Made by a program: the position numbers and the translations under genes | Source of the DNA: Propionibacteriaceae bacterium | GTDB lineage: Bacteria > Actinomycetota > Actinomycetes > Propionibacteriales > Propionibacteriaceae | Length of the DNA stretch: 13,455 bases | Reading direction: 5' to 3' | Assembly: GCA_003153855.1 (NCBI GenBank) | Contig: PMBM01000048.1 | Span: forward strand, 53,817-67,271 | Notes under the pieces: generated by a model | The model's input: the letters and a program-made list of their open reading frames with translations, nothing else | Told to the model about the DNA's origin: nothing | The model's database searches: none | Shown here: positions 1 through 6,564 of the stretch, one piece after another | Position numbering within the stretch: the stretch's first letter is position 1 | How the letters are laid out: every line of letters begins with the position of its first letter

Positions 1-593
1 CGCGTCACCCACGTGGTCGTCGCGCCGGCTACGTCGAGCTGGAGCAGGAACTGCACCGCCGACGTCCCGGCCCCGACCACGACCACGTGCCGGCCCCGGA
101 ACTCGTCGGCCGACCGGTAGTCGTGGGTGTGGAGCTGACGGCCGCGGAACGACTCCCGCCCGGGGTAGTACGGCCAGTACGGACGCTCCCACGTACCTGT
201 CGCATTGATCAGCGTGCGCGACGTGGCGGACCCGCGGCTCGTCTCCAGCGTGAGCGGCCCCGTGACGTCGCGACCGGTCACGGCGGTGACCCGTACCGGT
301 CGGCGTACGGGCAGCTCGAACACGCGCTCGTACTCCTCGAAGTAGCGCCCCACTACCGCAGACGCCGGCTCCGCCGGATCCGATGCGGGAAGCGCCAACC
401 CTGGCAGGGGATGTACGCGATGTGCCGCACCGAGGGTCAACGACGGCCAGCGGTGACGCCAGGCACCACCCGGACCGAGGTTCGCGTCGAGCACGACATA
501 CCGCTCGCGGTCGAGTCCGGCCTTGGCCAGCGCGTACGCCGCCGAGAGGCCGGCCTGTCCGGCTCCGACCACCACCACGTCGTATTCGCTCAT
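1..593 (-). CDS. Flavin-containing monooxygenase-like FAD/NAD(P)H oxidoreductase, N-terminal part (partial)
   Basis: Reading leftward from ATG at 593-591, the frame is open to the window edge (about 197 residues), so the C-terminus is missing. It opens with an FAD-binding Rossmann motif, VVVVGAGQAG (residues 6-15), followed by a GGAW segment near 42-45. The FMO-type fingerprint FxGxxxHxxxY is intact as FRGRQLHTHDY (149-159). An ATGTW motif lies at 131-135. A second dinucleotide-binding motif, VVVVGAGTSA (170-179), is the NADPH site, with A where G is usual in the last position. Proteins of this family use NADPH and FAD to oxygenate N, S or C atoms of small soluble substrates; members of this branch are often annotated CzcO-like oxidoreductases, and the substrate cannot be read here. 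The last fingerprint residue is Tyr, which favours an FMO over a Baeyer-Villiger enzyme. GGAG lies only one base from the start, so initiation is weakly supported. Confidence 0.88.
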   Translation of the reverse strand, partial: MSEYDVVVVGAGQAGLSAAYALAKAGLDRERYVVLDANLGPGGAWRHRWPSLTLGAAHRVHPLPGLALPASDPAEPASAVVGRYFEEYERVFELPVRRPVRVTAVTGRDVTGPLTLETSRGSATSRTLINATGTWERPYWPYYPGRESFRGRQLHTHDYRSADEFRGRHVVVVGAGTSAVQFLLQLDVAGATTTWVT

Positions 594-684
594 GCTCCGA
601 GAACGTCGGAAATCTGTTCTGTCATCCCTTACAAACGTGCGGTGTTTGACTGGCGTAGGACGCTCGAACGTGCAAACATGGACC

Positions 685-748
685 ATCTGCTCGGTTGCGG
701 CGCGGGCCCCCTATCCCCCCGGCGGGCCCGCGCCACAAGCGAGCAGAT
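685..748. repeat. 25-bp inverted repeat with 14-bp spacer
   Basis: The left arm at 685-709 and right arm at 724-748 are complementary at 23 of 25 positions; the inner 11 bp (GGCGCGGGCCC against GGGCCCGCGCC) are perfect and very GC-rich. The spacer is 710-723. RNA from either strand would fold into a very stable hairpin. There is no T-run directly after either arm, so it is not a standard intrinsic terminator by itself. A second, shorter hairpin followed by T5 begins 9 bp to the right. Arm length resembles insertion-sequence terminal repeats, but nothing lies between the arms and no target duplication is visible. Confidence 0.8.
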
Positions 749-757
749 CGCGTTTTC

Positions 758-785
758 GGGCCTCGGCATCTGCCAGGCCCTTTTT
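758..785 (+). terminator. Rho-independent terminator-like hairpin with T5
   Basis: GGGCCT (758-763) pairs with AGGCCC (775-780); inside, GGC pairs with GCC around a four-base loop, with one bulged C. TTTTT follows at 781-785. This is the only stem with a real T-run seen in the window, and it is oriented for plus-strand transcription. No plus-strand gene lies upstream, so it would end either an unannotated small RNA or antisense transcription across the FMO-like gene's upstream region. Confidence 0.5.
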
Positions 786-1042
786 CCGTTTGTGAGGGCC
801 ACTTTCGGCTCACAGGCAGCCCACAGCCGCGTGCCACATCATTCACATCCCTCCGCGATGAACTTCCGGCATGAGGACGTCGTGGATGGACATCGCGGGA
901 CGCAGGCCAGGGGGCTCTGCACCGTTCCTGCGATCGCGACCGACCTCAGGCTTTCGCGGGGCGCTTGTGGTGAGTCCGCCCGGCTGAGAGCTGCCACCTG
1001 ATGACCGCGGGTGCCTTGTCGACGCGAGAGAGGCGGCCTATA

Positions 1043-1059
1043 CCGAAGACGATCTTCGG
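1043..1059 (-). terminator. Short hairpin downstream of the MFS gene
   Basis: CCGAAGA (1043-1049) and TCTTCGG (1053-1059) form a perfect 7-bp stem with a three-base loop, about 94 bp past the MFS stop codon. There is no T-run on either side. It is a candidate weak terminator or mRNA 3' end only. Confidence 0.25.
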
Positions 1060-1152
1060 ACCGGGCTCTCACGCCGGCACTGAGTCGCTGGAACGACCTC
1101 GTCGGTTCAGTCGGTACCCGCGGTCGTCGGTGTCGCTGGTCCAAGACGACCC

Positions 1153-2583
1153 CTACGCGAGTGAACGCAAGGGCCCGATCCTGGACGACATCGCGACGCC
1201 GACCACCGAAGCGGTGACCATGGCGGCCATGAGGATCCCGTACGTGAGCGACAGGTTGCCCGACGGGTGCCAGGCGGCGTAGATCGTGCCCGCCACTGCG
1301 ACCAGCACACTGCTTCCGAGGTTGTCGCTGACCTGGAGAGCGGCGTTGTTGCGACCCTGGGCGAGCGGGGCGGACAGACTGAGGACCGCCAGGGACGTGG
1401 ACGTCACGGCGAGACCCATGCTGAAGCCGGCCACCACCCATCCGATCGCGATGACCCCGACCCACAGCGCGGGCACCGAGGCGCCGAGGCCCAGCATGGC
1501 GAGGCCGATGACGAGGGCCACGTTGCCGACGAGAATGATCCGGCCACGGGGCAACCACGAGATCGAGCGCGACTGCACCCAGGAGGCCGTCGTCCAGCCG
1601 ACCGCGCCGATCGTGAGCAGACCGCCGGCCAGCAGCAGGCTCCATCCGTGCTGTTCGACCATCATGAGCGGGAGGAACGACTGGGCGCCGAAGAACGGTC
1701 CGGCGATGAGGAAGCGCGCGCCGAGGACCGCCAGCAACGACCGCCGATGGCTCGGCTGGGACGGGGACTGGTCGCGTGGTTCGCGGGCGGGGAGCAGGGG
1801 CGGTACGCCGACGACCAGCAGCACAGCACCAACCAGCAGGGCGAGCCAGATCGTCACCGGCAGTGAACCCTGTGCGTCCGCGAACTGCTGACCGGCGAAC
1901 TGGAGCGCAGCGACGCCCAGACCCGTGGCAAGGGCCGCCCAGTACGGGACGGGCTGAGGCTGCTCACCGTCAGCGTCGTGGTTGTGCTGCTGGCGGAGCA
2001 CCGCCAAGGGACGCGCGCACAGCACCGCGGCCACGACGAGGATCGGGAGCACCGAGAAGAACACCCAGTGCCAGCTCAGCGTCCGCGTCAACCAGGCGGA
2101 GATCGGCGGCCCCACGAAGGACGGTACGACCCAGCAGGTCGAGAACAGGCCCATGATCTTCGGCCGCTCCGACTGCTCGAACGCGTGCGCGAGCACGACG
2201 GCCCACCCGATGTTGATGAGCCCGCTGCCGATGCCCTGCAGCGTCCGCCCGAGGAGCAGTACGGCCATGGTCGGTGCGAAGCCCGAGACGAGCAGCCCCA
2301 CGGCGAAGGCGCCGAACCCCACGTACAGAGGGACCACGGGCCCGTGCCGATCGGCGATCCGCCCGCCGATCACGGTGGTCGCCATCATGCCGATGACGAA
2401 CAGCGAGAACACCCAGGCGTAGAGCTCCTTCTGCCCCAGGTCGTCCGCTGCCGCGGGCATCGCCGTGCTGACGCTCATCGCCTCGAACGCGATGGCGAGC
2501 ACGCCGGCGCACAGCCCGACGACAAGGGATTTCTTGGCCACGATCCGCCATTCCATCACAGACGTGTCCATGTGATTCGTCAC
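1153..2583 (-). CDS. Major facilitator superfamily (MFS) transporter, likely drug/metabolite efflux
   Basis: This 476-residue, strongly hydrophobic protein is an inner-membrane secondary transporter, probably a proton antiporter. MFS motif A appears as GGRIADRHG (residues 73-81) between predicted TM2 and TM3. A motif-B-like RTLQGIGSG lies at 113-121 and a motif-C-like GPPISAWL at 158-165. A hydrophilic loop rich in His, Asp and Gln at about 198-215 and another at about 266-281 break the hydrophobic pattern; 12-14 helices are likely. The start is uncertain: GTG at 2583 gives the longest frame, with in-frame ATG codons at residues 5 and 10 and none preceded by a good ribosome site. It is divergent from the gene at 2654 across 70 bp and has no adjacent regulator. 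The substrate cannot be inferred. Confidence 0.9.
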   Translation of the reverse strand: MTNHMDTSVMEWRIVAKKSLVVGLCAGVLAIAFEAMSVSTAMPAAADDLGQKELYAWVFSLFVIGMMATTVIGGRIADRHGPVVPLYVGFGAFAVGLLVSGFAPTMAVLLLGRTLQGIGSGLINIGWAVVLAHAFEQSERPKIMGLFSTCWVVPSFVGPPISAWLTRTLSWHWVFFSVLPILVVAAVLCARPLAVLRQQHNHDADGEQPQPVPYWAALATGLGVAALQFAGQQFADAQGSLPVTIWLALLVGAVLLVVGVPPLLPAREPRDQSPSQPSHRRSLLAVLGARFLIAGPFFGAQSFLPLMMVEQHGWSLLLAGGLLTIGAVGWTTASWVQSRSISWLPRGRIILVGNVALVIGLAMLGLGASVPALWVGVIAIGWVVAGFSMGLAVTSTSLAVLSLSAPLAQGRNNAALQVSDNLGSSVLVAVAGTIYAAWHPSGNLSLTYGILMAAMVTASVVGVAMSSRIGPLRSLA

Positions 2584-2605
2584 CCGGGTGCCGCCGATTC
2601 GTCAC
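2574..2605. repeat. Direct repeat GATTCGTCAC at the divergent start region
   Basis: GATTCGTCAC occurs at 2574-2583 and again at 2596-2605, two turns of the helix apart (22 bp), across the MFS start and in the divergent promoter region. It may be a protein-binding pair. The first copy contains the putative GTG start, so a shared coding word is an equally plausible explanation. Confidence 0.3.
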
Positions 2606-2653
2606 TGGTGTGTCATCCTGCCCGTGGGAAGAAGATCAGAACGGAGCTGGCCC

Positions 2654-3289
2654 GTGGACGTCACGTACGACCTCGCAGCCCTGCCGGAGGGCGCCGCCTT
2701 CCATGCAGGTGTCGCCGAGCTGACGCAGCTCGACGGTCGTACAGCGATGCGGATCTCGCTCACGGAACAGATGACCCGGTACGACGTGCCGGGCGCCGGT
2801 CGTATGGATCTGCCGACGTTCATCGCGCTCCCCATCTGGTTCGAGGACGGCACGATCGAGGTCGACGTTCTCAGCCGTCACCACGACAGTCCGTCAGACA
2901 GGGCTCAGGCCCTGGCCGGCTTCGCCTACCGCATCTGCTGCGACACGTCACGGTTCGACGCCGTGGAGGTGCGCCCGCTCAACGGCACGGCGACGACCCT
3001 GCCGAGCCCGCGCACGCGCCGTGTCGCGCAGTTCTTCGCCCGTCCTGAGTGGCCCTTCGACAAGCTGTGGCCCCAGGAGTCGTGGGACTGGCGCGAGGAC
3101 ACGGTCCCCGACTTCTGGACCCGCCTCACGCTGCAGATCGACGGCACTCGTCTCACCGCGCTGGTCGACGGCGTCCAGGTGCTCGTGATCCCCGTGGTGA
3201 AGGCCGCGGCCACGCGTGGCTACCTCGGACTGTTCGTCGACGTGGGCACGGAAGCCTTCTTCGCGAACCTGCGGATCATCCCGGCCTGA
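2654..3289 (+). CDS. Hypothetical protein, possible concanavalin A-like (LamG/DUF1080-type) domain
   Basis: The protein has 211 residues from GTG at 2654, chosen because GGAG at 2643-2646 sits 7 bp upstream; an in-frame extension to 2588 has no ribosome site. No signal peptide or membrane segment is visible, so it is probably cytosolic. The alternating beta pattern resembles single-domain concanavalin-like lectin/glucanase folds: a strand ending in DGTIEVDVLS (65-74), an RICCDTSRFDAVEVRPLNG stretch (93-111), then FWTRLTLQIDG (154-164), a VDGV turn (171-174), RGYLGLFVD (188-196) and FANLRII (203-209). This is inference from pattern only. Such domains bind carbohydrate or act as small glycan hydrolases, but I see no assignable catalytic residues. 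It is divergent from the MFS transporter, and its end overlaps the phosphatase gene by 14 bp, tail to tail. Confidence 0.8.
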   Translation: MDVTYDLAALPEGAAFHAGVAELTQLDGRTAMRISLTEQMTRYDVPGAGRMDLPTFIALPIWFEDGTIEVDVLSRHHDSPSDRAQALAGFAYRICCDTSRFDAVEVRPLNGTATTLPSPRTRRVAQFFARPEWPFDKLWPQESWDWREDTVPDFWTRLTLQIDGTRLTALVDGVQVLVIPVVKAAATRGYLGLFVDVGTEAFFANLRIIPA

Positions 3290-3758
3290 CGACCGGCTCC
3301 CAGCTCGTACGTTCCTTGAGGTACGCCATGAGGCCCGGCATCGCGGCCTCGACGGCCACGAGGGTCTCGTCGAACTCCTCGGGAGGCCCGTACCAGGGGT
3401 CCGGCAGCCCCGTACCGGCGGGCAGGTCCGGGTCGAAGGCGCTGAGCAGGCGCACATCGGCCTGCGGGGCAAGGCGGAGCAGCCGCCGCCGGTGGTGGTC
3501 CTCGGCGGCGATCACGAGGTCCGCCTCGGCGACCTCTTTGGCCGACACCTGGTGCGCGCGGTGGTTGCTCGCGTCGTAGCCGGCGCGCTCCAGGACGCGT
3601 CTCGCACGGTGGTCGATGGGGTTGCTGGACTCCTCACTGGAGGTGCCCGCGGACGTGATCTTGGCGTCGATGCCCTCGCGTGCCACGTGGGCAGCGGCCA
3701 CCCGCTCCATCATGGGCGAGCGGCAGATGTTGCCCGTACAGACCATCAGGACCTTCAT
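3276..3758 (-). CDS. Low-molecular-weight protein-tyrosine phosphatase
   Basis: This 160-residue cytosolic enzyme has the usual length of the family and removes phosphate from phosphotyrosine through a cysteinyl-phosphate intermediate. The P-loop CTGNICRS (residues 7-14) gives nucleophile C7 and phosphate-binding R13. The general-acid motif DPW has D120. Residue 11 is Ile; bacterial arginine phosphatases of this fold (YwlE) have Thr there, so phosphotyrosine specificity is favoured. The ATG at 3758-3756 overlaps the OTC stop codon in an ATGA arrangement, indicating translational coupling and the same operon. The C-terminus overlaps the convergent gene at 2654-3289 by 14 bp. In actinobacteria relatives (PtpA/PtpB-type) act in signalling or capsule control; the role here is unknown. 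Confidence 0.95.
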   Translation of the reverse strand: MKVLMVCTGNICRSPMMERVAAAHVAREGIDAKITSAGTSSEESSNPIDHRARRVLERAGYDASNHRAHQVSAKEVAEADLVIAAEDHHRRRLLRLAPQADVRLLSAFDPDLPAGTGLPDPWYGPPEEFDETLVAVEAAMPGLMAYLKERTSWEPVVRPG

Positions 3759-4759
3759 GCACCCACCAGCGTGGCCACGAGGATCGCCTTGATCGTGTGG
3801 AGCCGGTTCTCCGCCTGCGGGAACACGATGCTGGCCTCCGACTCGAAGACCTCGTCGCTCACCTCGAGCCCGTCCTCGACGCCGCTGAGGCGCTGTACTT
3901 CTGAGCCGAGCGACGTGTTCATGTCGTGGAAGGCCGGCAGGCAGTGCATGAACTTCACGTCGGGGTTGCCCGTGCGCTCGAGCAGGCTGGCGTCGACGCG
4001 GTACGGCAGGAGCATCGGGATCCGCTCGAGCCACACCTCCTTCGGCTCGCCCATGGAGACCCAGACGTCGGTGTAGATGGCGTCGACGCCCTTGACGCCC
4101 TCGTCCACGTCGTCGGTGATCGTGATCCGGGCACCCGACTCGGCCGCCAGGGCGTACGCCTGGCGCACGATGTGCGGCCAGTTCTGCAGCGGCGTCGGCG
4201 CCACGATCCGTACGTCCATGCCCATCAGCGCGGCCGTCACGAGCAGCGAGTTGCCGGTGTTGTAGCGCGAGTCGCCCACGTACGCGAACGAGATGTCCGA
4301 GAAGTCCTTGCCCGTGTGCTCGCGCAGCGTGAGCAGGTCGCAGAGGCTCTGGGTCGGGTGCCACTCGTTGGTGAGGCCGTTCCAGACGGGTACGCCCGCG
4401 TGCTTGGCCAGCTCCTCGACGATCGCCTGCCCGGCGCCCCGATACTCGATCCCGTCGTAGATCCGTCCCAACACCCGCGCGGTGTCGGCCGGCGACTCCT
4501 TGTGCCCGATCTGCGACCCGGAGGGGTCGAGGTACGTGACGTGGGCCCCCTGGTCGTACGCGGCCACCTCGAACGCAGCGCGCGTACGGGTCGAGGTCTT
4601 CTCGAAGATCAGCGCGAGGTTCAGTCCCTCGAGCCTGGTGATCTCCCGTCGGGCCTTCTTGGCCGCCTTGAGCTCCGCGGCGAGGTCCACGAGGTACGTG
4701 AACTCGTCGCGCGTGAAGTCGACTTCCTTGAGGAAGCTCCGACCGACCAGGTCGACCAT
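3755..4759 (-). CDS. argF: Ornithine carbamoyltransferase (EC 2.1.3.3)
   Basis: The 334-residue protein makes citrulline and phosphate from ornithine and carbamoyl phosphate, in arginine biosynthesis or, reversed, in the arginine deiminase pathway. The carbamoyl-phosphate loop STRTR lies at 56-60, HPTQ at 134-137, the ornithine loop DVWVSMGE at 231-238 and the catalytic-cysteine motif HCLP at 272-275. The motif continues as HCLPAFHD, and the length is 334; that matches the E. coli ArgF/ArgI and ArcB group, whereas the usual actinobacterial biosynthetic enzyme is about 307 residues with HCLPAHRG. It could therefore be a catabolic arcB-type enzyme, but no arcA, arcC or other arg gene is in view. 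The start is firm: AAGGAG at 4770-4765, five bases before ATG. The phosphatase gene follows with a 4-bp overlap. Confidence 0.97.
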   Translation of the reverse strand: MVDLVGRSFLKEVDFTRDEFTYLVDLAAELKAAKKARREITRLEGLNLALIFEKTSTRTRAAFEVAAYDQGAHVTYLDPSGSQIGHKESPADTARVLGRIYDGIEYRGAGQAIVEELAKHAGVPVWNGLTNEWHPTQSLCDLLTLREHTGKDFSDISFAYVGDSRYNTGNSLLVTAALMGMDVRIVAPTPLQNWPHIVRQAYALAAESGARITITDDVDEGVKGVDAIYTDVWVSMGEPKEVWLERIPMLLPYRVDASLLERTGNPDVKFMHCLPAFHDMNTSLGSEVQRLSGVEDGLEVSDEVFESEASIVFPQAENRLHTIKAILVATLVGA

Positions 4760-4787
4760 CAGTACTCCTTGGGATGCGGAAGCCGAC

Positions 4788-4815
4788 AGCCTAGCGAGCG
4801 GTGGACGGGCTCCAA
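4788..4815 (-). promoter_or_regulatory. Candidate promoter of the OTC-phosphatase operon
   Basis: On the minus strand TTGGAG (4815-4810) and TAGGCT (4793-4788) are separated by 16 bp, about 28 bp before the OTC start. The match to a housekeeping sigma promoter is moderate. No arginine-repressor box was recognised. Confidence 0.35.
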
Positions 4816-4893
4816 TCCTCGTTTCGATACCGCATCGGACCTGTCTGCCTCCTCCAGGCCAGGGCGGGGCCGCTGGAGTACGAAAACGAGGAT
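4815..4893. repeat. Inverted repeats upstream of the OTC gene
   Basis: ATCCTCGTTT (4815-4824) is exactly complementary to AAACGAGGAT (4884-4893). Inside the 59-bp interval a second stem pairs CTCCAGGCC-like sequence (from 4852) with GGCC..CTGGAG (to 4878), with a small bulge. The region lies between the stop at 4930 and the candidate OTC promoter. It could fold as a two-tier hairpin that ends transcription of the upstream gene, or act as a regulatory site. No T-run is present. Confidence 0.45.
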
Positions 4894-4929
4894 CTCTCGC
4901 GGCACCACTCCCGGCTCAGCGACGGCCGG

Positions 4930-5481
4930 CTACCTCGCGTCGAACGGGAAGGGGACGATCTTGGCCGGCACGACGCCTTCGGCGAGGAGCTCTTCCGCGA
5001 CGATGCGCAGGAACGTACGGAACATGAACGTGTACCGCTCGCCGTGAGTGTCGATGGTGGACAGGCCGACGAGGTCGCCGACGCGCTCGGGGTCGGAGAT
5101 GTAGCTCGCCGAGTCGGCCGCCTCCTCGTCCTCCATGAGGAGCTCCTCGAGCTCGTCGAAGTCCGCGCACTCCTTGCCTTCGACGGTGACCAGCATCATC
5201 CGCCCTGCAGCGCGTGCCAGGGCCTTCTCCGCGAGGTCGGGTGCGAAGCTGATGACGCCCAGCGACACGTCCACCCACTCGTCGTTCGGCATGAACGTGC
5301 TCGCGTCGCACATCACGTCGCCGTCCACGGGGAAGTCGGCCTCGATGGCCCGTCTCCAGGCCGCCGGGTCGGAGGGGCCGCTGAAGGGGTTGCCGTCGCG
5401 TTCCGCCGCGGCCCACAGGCCTCCCGGATCCGACCCGTACTTGCTGGTGTCCACGTGTTCATTCGTCACAGGGAAGACCAT
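4930..5481 (-). CDS. Hypothetical acidic protein, unrecognised
   Basis: The protein has 183 residues from ATG at 5481-5479. The same frame runs up to 5583, but that extension is Pro/Gly/Arg-rich, crosses the terminator hairpin and is not believable as protein. A GTG four codons later is an alternative start; no good ribosome site precedes either. I do not recognise a family. Visible features are a compact N-terminal half with DP and W residues (SDPGGLWAAAERDG at 17-30), hydrophobic strands VSLGVISFA (72-80) and MMLVTVEG (95-102), an acidic helix DFDELEELLMEDEEAAD (107-123) and a helical C-terminus, FRTFLRIVAEELL (154-166). There is no signal peptide or membrane span. It appears to be a stand-alone gene between the 5563-5599 terminator and the OTC leader; an immunity-like or small regulatory protein is possible but unsupported. 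Confidence 0.75.
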   Translation of the reverse strand: MVFPVTNEHVDTSKYGSDPGGLWAAAERDGNPFSGPSDPAAWRRAIEADFPVDGDVMCDASTFMPNDEWVDVSLGVISFAPDLAEKALARAAGRMMLVTVEGKECADFDELEELLMEDEEAADSASYISDPERVGDLVGLSTIDTHGERYTFMFRTFLRIVAEELLAEGVVPAKIVPFPFDAR

Positions 5482-5562
5482 GCCACCGGGTGATGCGCCG
5501 CCACGTCCCGGATGGGGGTCCTCTCCTCGACTGCCGGTGTTCCCGCCACCGGGGAGGGACGG

Positions 5563-5599
5563 CCGAGGTCCCGGGAGCCTCACGCTCCCGGGACCTCGG
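5563..5599 (-). terminator. Perfect 16-bp GC-rich terminator hairpin
   Basis: CCGAGGTCCCGGGAGC (5563-5578) and GCTCCCGGGACCTCGG (5584-5599) pair without mismatch around a five-base loop. The stem begins 5 bp past the stop codon of the 5605-6549 gene. There is no T-run, as is common for actinobacterial stem-only terminators. It marks the end of the DHA2 pump/unknown-protein operon. Confidence 0.8.
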
Positions 5600-5604
5600 A
5601 TGAG

Positions 5605-6549
5605 TCAGCCGACCTGCTTCTTGACGGCGGCGACGTTCGCCTTGGCGGCGTTGGCGATCTCGGTCGCCGCCTTCAGCTGGATCTCGCGACCCTCGGCGCT
5701 CGCCATGCCGGATGCCAGCACGCCGGTGGCGTACGCCCGCACGACCCGGTCGATGAACGGACCCCACGGTCCGACAGGGCCGCCGCCGTGGCCGCCCCCG
5801 ATGGGGATGACGAAGCCGCCGCCGTCGACGGCGATCCCGCCGAAGACCAGCCAGCCTTCGCGCTCGTTGACCGAGGGGATCTGGAGAGCGGACTTCCGGT
5901 ACGACGCGATGGCGAAGCCGCTGGCGCCCTCGGAGGCGGTTGCGGTCTTGTCGACAGCCGCGATGCCGATCCAGTGCTCGAACGACTCGCCAGTGCTCTG
6001 AACGCTGCCGTGCGCGACGAGCGTCTGCGTCCTCGCCGTCGGGACCCACCCGATGACGTTGGCGTCGGACGTGAGCGTCGCGTCGCTGGTCACGTCCACG
6101 AACGTGTCGTCGACGAAGTCGCCATGGGCGACGGAGAACGCGTCGAGCAGGTAGCCCGACTGGCCAGGGCCAGGGTCCCCTCCCACCGGGAGGTACCACG
6201 CAGTGACGGCCAGCGTCGTGCTGCCCACCTGCTGGTGGATCGACGTGGTCGCTGTCGTCTGGCCACCAGAGGCGTCCGAGGCGCTCCAGAACAAGAACTG
6301 CGCGTCGGGGACGAGAGAGGCGGTGGCGTCGACGAAGGAGCTCGCCGGCGACTCGAAGGAGGAGCCGCCGGGAAGTGGGGTCCAGGTCGTCGACGACCGG
6401 GGCTGGCGATGGTGGCCCGCCGGCTGGATGAGCCGGGAGGAGATGTCTACGTGTGTCATACCTGGCAAGAGGCGCTCGGAGGCGTTGTTGATACGTGCCT
6501 GGGCGGTCCGCCGAGTGCTGGCGCGGCGGGACACCCGGGTCTCAGCCAA
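5605..6549 (-). CDS. Hypothetical beta-rich protein downstream of the DHA2 efflux pump
   Basis: The longest plausible form is 314 residues from TTG at 6549, with GGGAAGG just upstream and 15 bp past the pump stop. In-frame alternatives are GTG at 6534 and ATG at 6459; the stretch before that ATG keeps coding-like third-position GC, so an upstream start is preferred. No family is recognised. From about residue 65 the sequence alternates short hydrophobic and Ser/Thr stretches typical of beta-sandwiches (SLVPDAQFLFWSAS; TTLAVTAWYLPVG; NVIGWVPTARTQTLVAHG). A Gly-rich loop, GGGFVIPIGGGHGGGP, lies near 243-258, followed by an Ala/Lys-rich C-terminal helix, AATEIANAAKANVAAVKKQ (293-311). No signal peptide, lipobox or membrane span is clear. 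Same strand and close spacing suggest co-transcription with the pump and TetR control. Confidence 0.75.
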   Translation of the reverse strand: MAETRVSRRASTRRTAQARINNASERLLPGMTHVDISSRLIQPAGHHRQPRSSTTWTPLPGGSSFESPASSFVDATASLVPDAQFLFWSASDASGGQTTATTSIHQQVGSTTLAVTAWYLPVGGDPGPGQSGYLLDAFSVAHGDFVDDTFVDVTSDATLTSDANVIGWVPTARTQTLVAHGSVQSTGESFEHWIGIAAVDKTATASEGASGFAIASYRKSALQIPSVNEREGWLVFGGIAVDGGGFVIPIGGGHGGGPVGPWGPFIDRVVRAYATGVLASGMASAEGREIQLKAATEIANAAKANVAAVKKQVG

Positions 6550-6564
6550 CGCCTTCCCGCGTCG

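Larger units (their letters stand above)
626..798. repeat. Outer inverted repeat framing the 685-748 hairpin
   Basis: CCCTTACAAACG at 626-637 and CGTTTGTGAGGG at 787-798 are complementary at 11 of 12 positions and roughly symmetric around the inner inverted repeat. Intervening flanks share a few short complementary words (for example a GCCAG word and a TTCG word), so the whole segment of about 173 bp may be a decayed large palindrome. The outer pair alone could be chance. Confidence 0.4.
594..1152. other. 559-bp stretch without a convincing gene
   Basis: This gap separates the start of the FMO-like gene from the stop of the MFS gene; both are on the minus strand. Open frames here are short, arginine-rich or shadow-like on both strands, and I recognise no protein segment or gene remnant. 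What it does hold is structure: a 25-bp near-perfect inverted repeat at 685-748, an outer 12-bp inverted repeat at 626-637/787-798, a terminator-like hairpin with five T at 758-785, and a 7-bp hairpin at 1043-1059. A strong GGAGGG site precedes a ten-codon minus-strand ORF (842-810). It could be a long 5' leader of the FMO-like gene, a small-RNA locus, or decayed sequence. Confidence 0.6.

Noticed and set aside
685..748. Insertion-sequence terminal repeats
   Set aside because: The arms are only 14 bp apart, no transposase or remnant is nearby and no target-site duplication is seen.
622..846. Minus-strand 74-codon ORF starting near a GGAGGG site
   Set aside because: The GTG is only two bases from the ribosome site, the protein is Arg/Gly/Pro-rich and it is read straight through the large inverted repeat.
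843..893. Sixteen-residue minus-strand ORF (MSIHDVLMPEVHRGGM), considered as a small peptide
   Set aside because: No ribosome site before it and no neighbouring peptide-processing genes.
87..1001. Plus-strand 304-codon open frame over the FMO-like gene
   Set aside because: Very Arg/Pro/His-rich, antisense to a gene with clear FAD and FMO motifs; a shadow of high-GC coding.
839..1645. Minus-strand 268-codon frame overlapping the MFS C-terminal part
   Set aside because: Out of frame with the transporter, Arg-rich, no motif; its tail past the MFS stop shows no recognisable protein.
5482..5583. N-terminal extension of the 4930-5481 protein
   Set aside because: Gly/Pro/Arg-rich translation that runs into the terminator hairpin of the upstream gene.
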